From Streptomyces capillispiralis (GTDB lineage: Bacteria; Actinomycetota; Actinomycetes; Streptomycetales; Streptomycetaceae): a DNA stretch of 64,000 nucleotides. A model generated the notes under the pieces. It had not been told where the DNA came from. It saw only the letters and a program-made list of their open reading frames with translations, and searched no databases. The position numbers and the translations under genes are program-made. Below are positions 61,321 to 64,000 of this stretch, piece by piece (the stretch's first letter is position 1; each line of letters starts with the position of its first letter). The DNA is taken from positions 3,752,501-3,816,500 of the forward strand of contig NZ_VIWV01000001.1 in assembly GCF_007829875.1 (NCBI RefSeq). Direction: 5' to 3'.

Positions 61321-62358
61321 TTATCCGTTCCTTACACGCAACTGGCCTGTGACCTGCGACGATGTGGTGGCAGTCCGTTGACGAGGGCGGAAAACAGGGG
61401 TGACGGGAAGCCGCACCAGCGCGAGGACGACGACGGCGGCCACCGCCGCGACCCATCCCACCGCACCCCCGGACACCCGTCCGGTGTGCGCGCACACCCC
61501 CACCAGTACCCCGCCCAGCGCTCCGGCACCGAGCAGCACGGTCACCGCGCGGGGGGCGAGCCCGAGCCGCCGCAGCCGGTGCCCGAGGTGGTCCGGCCGC
61601 CCCCGCGTCAGGGGCCACCGGGCCAGCCGCCGCGCGAGGACCACCAGCACGGCGTCGGCGCACACCACGGCCGTCAGGGCGAACAACACCCCCGCTCCGG
61701 CCGCGATTCCCTGCCCGGCCCGTACGAACACGGCCGCCGAGGCGATGACGAACCCCGCGAACAGCGCGCCGCCCGCCCCGAGGGACGCCCGCGCGGGATG
61801 CCAGTTGTGCAGCAGGAACCCGGCGAGGGCGGCGGCCAGCACGCTCAGCAGCAGCGCGATCCCGTCCATCAGCTCGAACGCGGCGCAGGCCGCCACCCCG
61901 AAGGCGGTCACCACCCCCACGGCGCCGGCCAGCCCGTCGGCGTGGTCGAGGCCCCGGAAGGCGGCGGTGACCGCCACGATCCACGCCGTGGCGAGCAGCC
62001 CGCCCACCACCCCGGTCTCCCCGTACGGCACGACGAGCACCGCCGCCACGGCCGTACCGGCGACCGGCACCCACCACCGCAGCCGCCACAGGTCGACGGC
62101 GAGTCCGAGCACGTAGACACCGCCCGCGGCGGCCGGCAGCCTCCCGACCCCGCCGCCGAGCGGTGCGACGCCGGCCGCGTCACCGGCGGCCGCGACCAGG
62201 CCGGTGGCCAGCACGACGGCCGCTCCCCCGGACAGCGGCACCGCCCGCCGCCGCCTGCGGTCCAGGACGCCCAGGCGCTTGACGGGGGCCCGCAGCAGCG
62301 CCGTGAGGAGGGCGGACAGCAGCAGGGCGGTGGCGGTGGCGACGATCCCGGAGAGCAC
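61321..62358 (-). CDS. MraY/WecA-like membrane glycosyltransferase family protein with altered motifs
   Basis: A 345-residue polytopic protein of about ten helices in the phospho-GlcNAc/MurNAc transferase superfamily. Recognisable motifs are RAPVKRLGVLDRRRRRAVPLSGGAA at the start, LDHADGLAGAVG in place of NxxDGLDGLA, SLGAGGALFAGFV in place of GDxGSLxLG, and RPDHLGHRLRRLG in place of DRxHxHHRL. The Asp-Asp pair of the family's first catalytic motif is reduced to VDLW. It may therefore act on a different lipid-linked sugar or be inactive. The start is GTG at 62358; it is divergent from the Fe-S oxidoreductase. Confidence 0.78.
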   Translation of the reverse strand: MLSGIVATATALLLSALLTALLRAPVKRLGVLDRRRRRAVPLSGGAAVVLATGLVAAAGDAAGVAPLGGGVGRLPAAAGGVYVLGLAVDLWRLRWWVPVAGTAVAAVLVVPYGETGVVGGLLATAWIVAVTAAFRGLDHADGLAGAVGVVTAFGVAACAAFELMDGIALLLSVLAAALAGFLLHNWHPARASLGAGGALFAGFVIASAAVFVRAGQGIAAGAGVLFALTAVVCADAVLVVLARRLARWPLTRGRPDHLGHRLRRLGLAPRAVTVLLGAGALGGVLVGVCAHTGRVSGGAVGWVAAVAAVVVLALVRLPVTPVFRPRQRTATTSSQVTGQLRVRNG

Positions 62359-62705
62359 GGATATAAGTTAGGGGCATATCGACCGATTTAGCGCGAATAA
62401 CACGATCGGATCCCGGACGCCATCCGGGACTCCACCCGGGTCGCCCCGACGGGTCACCGGAACGGCCGCCGAACCGGCCACCGGAACGGCCGCCGAACCG
62501 GCCATCGGAGCGGCCGTCGGAACGGCGGCAGGACCGGTTGCCGGAGTAGGCAACCCTCAGCGATTCAGATCACCCCGCGCCCGGCTACAGTGCGGCAGGG
62601 GATGGGGGTAGTCTCGAACGGACTGCATAAGTTACCGCTTAGTAATCTCGGGGAAGCCGTAGTGGAGCCCCGACGAATCCCCTCGCAGGCCCGAGGAGCC
62701 CCGTA
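62359..62705. other. Divergent intergenic region with tandem repeat
   Basis: About 350 bases. It holds A/T-rich stretches near 62360-62405 and 62620-62650 that are likely promoter elements for the two divergent genes, and a 24-bp tandem repeat at 62455-62526. No coding sequence is seen. Confidence 0.5.
62455..62526. repeat. 24-bp tandem repeat, three units
   Basis: Two exact copies of a 24-bp unit starting CACCGGAACGGCCGCCG (62455-62478 and 62479-62502) and a third with four changes (62503-62526). Each unit also contains an internal near-palindrome around CCGGAACGGCC, so the array could fold or bind protein repeatedly. Confidence 0.8.
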
Positions 62706-64000
62706 ATGCAACTCGCCGCGATCATCGTGTCGATGGTCCTCATGGCAGTCGGCGTCGCCCTGTTCGGCCGTGCCGTCGTGCAGATCTTCCGCTTCATGGC
62801 GCTCGGCCAGCCGCTGCCGGCCGGGTCGCGGACCAACGACCCCGTGCTGCGCACCATCACCGTGGCCAGGGAGTTCCTCGGCCACACGAGGATGAACCGC
62901 TGGGGCGTCGTCGGCATCGCGCACTGGTTCGTGGCGATCGGCTTCTACACACTGCTCCTGACCATCGTCAACGCCATCGGCCAGCTGTTCCGGGCCGACT
63001 GGGTGCTTCCGGTCATCGGCGACTGGGCGCCGTACAACGTCTTCGTCGAGTTCATCGGCACCATGACGATCGTCGGCATCCTGACCCTGATCGCCATCCG
63101 CCAGCTGTCCCGGCCGGACAAGCCGGGCCGCAAGTCGCGCTTCGCGGGCTCCAACACCGGCCAGGCGTACTTCGTCGAGACCGTCATCCTGGTCGTCGGC
63201 GTCTGCATCTTCATGCTGCACGCGCTCGAGGGCGCGCAGCACCACGTCGACGGCTACGAGGCGTCCTTCTTCGTCTCCTACCCGGTGGTGTCGTGGCTGG
63301 AGGGCATGGACGTCTCCACGCTCCAGAACCTCACCTACTTCTTCGCCGGCCTGAAGATCGCCACCTCCTTCATCTGGATGATCACGGTCGCCCTGAAGAC
63401 CGACATGGGCATCGCCTGGCACCGCTTCCTGGGCTTCCCGAACATCTGGTTCAAGCGCAACGCCAACGGCGACACCTCGCTGGGCGCCCTGCTGCCGATG
63501 ACCTCCGGCGGCAAGCCGATCGACTTCACCGACCCCGGTGACGACGACGTCTTCGGCGTCTCCCAGGTCGAGCAGTTCTCCTGGAAGGGCCTGCTGGACT
63601 TCTCCACCTGCACCGAGTGCGGCCGCTGCCAGTCGCAGTGCCCCGCCTGGAACACCGGCAAGCCGCTCTCCCCCAAGCTGCTGATCATGTCGCTCCGCGA
63701 CCACGCCCACGCCAAGGCCCCCTACCTGCTGGCCGGCGGCGGCAAGACCATGGAGGGCGAGGAGAAGGCGTCCGAGGAGCAGCTGGCCGGCGTCCCCGCC
63801 GCCGCGCTCGCGGAGGCCGAGCGCCCGCTGATCGGCACCGCCGAGGAGAACGGCGTCATCGACCCGGACGTCCTGTGGTCCTGCACCACCTGCGGCGCCT
63901 GCGTCGAGCAGTGCCCCGTCGACATCGAGCACGTCGACCACATCGTCGACATGCGCCGCTACCAGGTCATGATCGAGAGCGCCTTCCCCTCCGAGGCGGG
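62706..64000 (+). CDS. Membrane (Fe-S) oxidoreductase, HdrD/GlpC-like (3' partial)
   Basis: The frame is open to the right edge, so the C-terminal cysteine-rich CCG domains are missing. The first 240 residues form about five transmembrane helices of the nitrate-reductase gamma/HdrE type, starting LAAIIVSMVLMAVGVALFG, with histidines at GIAHWFVAIGF and MLHALEGAQHHVDG that could bind haem b. Two four-cysteine motifs follow: CTECGRCQSQCP and CTTCGACVEQCP, each for a [4Fe-4S] cluster. Such fused proteins pass electrons between quinone and an unknown partner. The ATG at 62706 is preceded by GAGGAG. Confidence 0.9.
   Translation, partial: MQLAAIIVSMVLMAVGVALFGRAVVQIFRFMALGQPLPAGSRTNDPVLRTITVAREFLGHTRMNRWGVVGIAHWFVAIGFYTLLLTIVNAIGQLFRADWVLPVIGDWAPYNVFVEFIGTMTIVGILTLIAIRQLSRPDKPGRKSRFAGSNTGQAYFVETVILVVGVCIFMLHALEGAQHHVDGYEASFFVSYPVVSWLEGMDVSTLQNLTYFFAGLKIATSFIWMITVALKTDMGIAWHRFLGFPNIWFKRNANGDTSLGALLPMTSGGKPIDFTDPGDDDVFGVSQVEQFSWKGLLDFSTCTECGRCQSQCPAWNTGKPLSPKLLIMSLRDHAHAKAPYLLAGGGKTMEGEEKASEEQLAGVPAAALAEAERPLIGTAEENGVIDPDVLWSCTTCGACVEQCPVDIEHVDHIVDMRRYQVMIESAFPSEA

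Overview
The window is typical Streptomyces chromosome. Base composition is very GC-rich, with G or C at nearly every third codon position. GTG and TTG starts are common, and gene order matches the conserved core region that carries ask-asd, recR-ybaB, purA, a kynurenine operon, fba, pyrE, clpB and dnaK-grpE-dnaJ-hspR. I saw no tRNA, rRNA, insertion sequence, prophage or CRISPR array. Nearly every real gene is accounted for; most other long open frames are GC shadows.

Layout. 0-12 kb: a TrkA/RCK potassium-channel-type protein cut by the left edge, an S9 peptidase, SURF1, a SigE-family sigma factor with its membrane partner, asd-ask, an M23 peptidase whose signal peptide looks frameshifted, and the ybaB-recR-DUF5063 operon. 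12-24 kb: a SLATT membrane protein, a membrane-tethered PstS-like protein, a receptor Ser/Thr kinase, a PfpI/MarR operon with a readable promoter-operator, a class III aminotransferase, a GntR regulator, two small unknown genes, purA and a diacylglycerol-kinase-fold protein with an eroded active site. 24-35 kb: a GbsR/MarR-type regulator divergent from an ABC exporter, a P450, and two paralogous NarL-type two-component systems, the second in an operon with an acyltransferase and a DUF1023 hydrolase.

35-48 kb: tryptophan-to-anthranilate genes (TDO, kynureninase, a formamidase-like hydrolase), DUF3151, an MFS exporter, fba, pyrE, aldose epimerase, an SRPBCC membrane protein, a membrane-bound spermidine-synthase-like protein, DUF2617, a Cys/Gly-rich small protein and an aminotransferase. 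48-64 kb: YbjN, clpB, an F420/PPOX protein, a regulator-peptide locus, an orphan sugar-binding lipoprotein, the dnaK operon, a MraY-like membrane protein and the start of a membrane Fe-S oxidoreductase that runs off the right edge.

Two parts work as circuits visible in the DNA. HspR (made from the dnaK operon) has a perfect HAIR operator in front of both dnaK and clpB. The most unusual locus is at about 52.6-55.6 kb. There a LuxR-type regulator is divergent from a 54-residue secreted peptide gene, which is coupled by a 1-nt gap to a Rieske-fold protein that has lost its histidine ligands. A paralogous regulator faces the first from the other side. This is my best candidate for an undescribed (possibly peptide-signalling) system.
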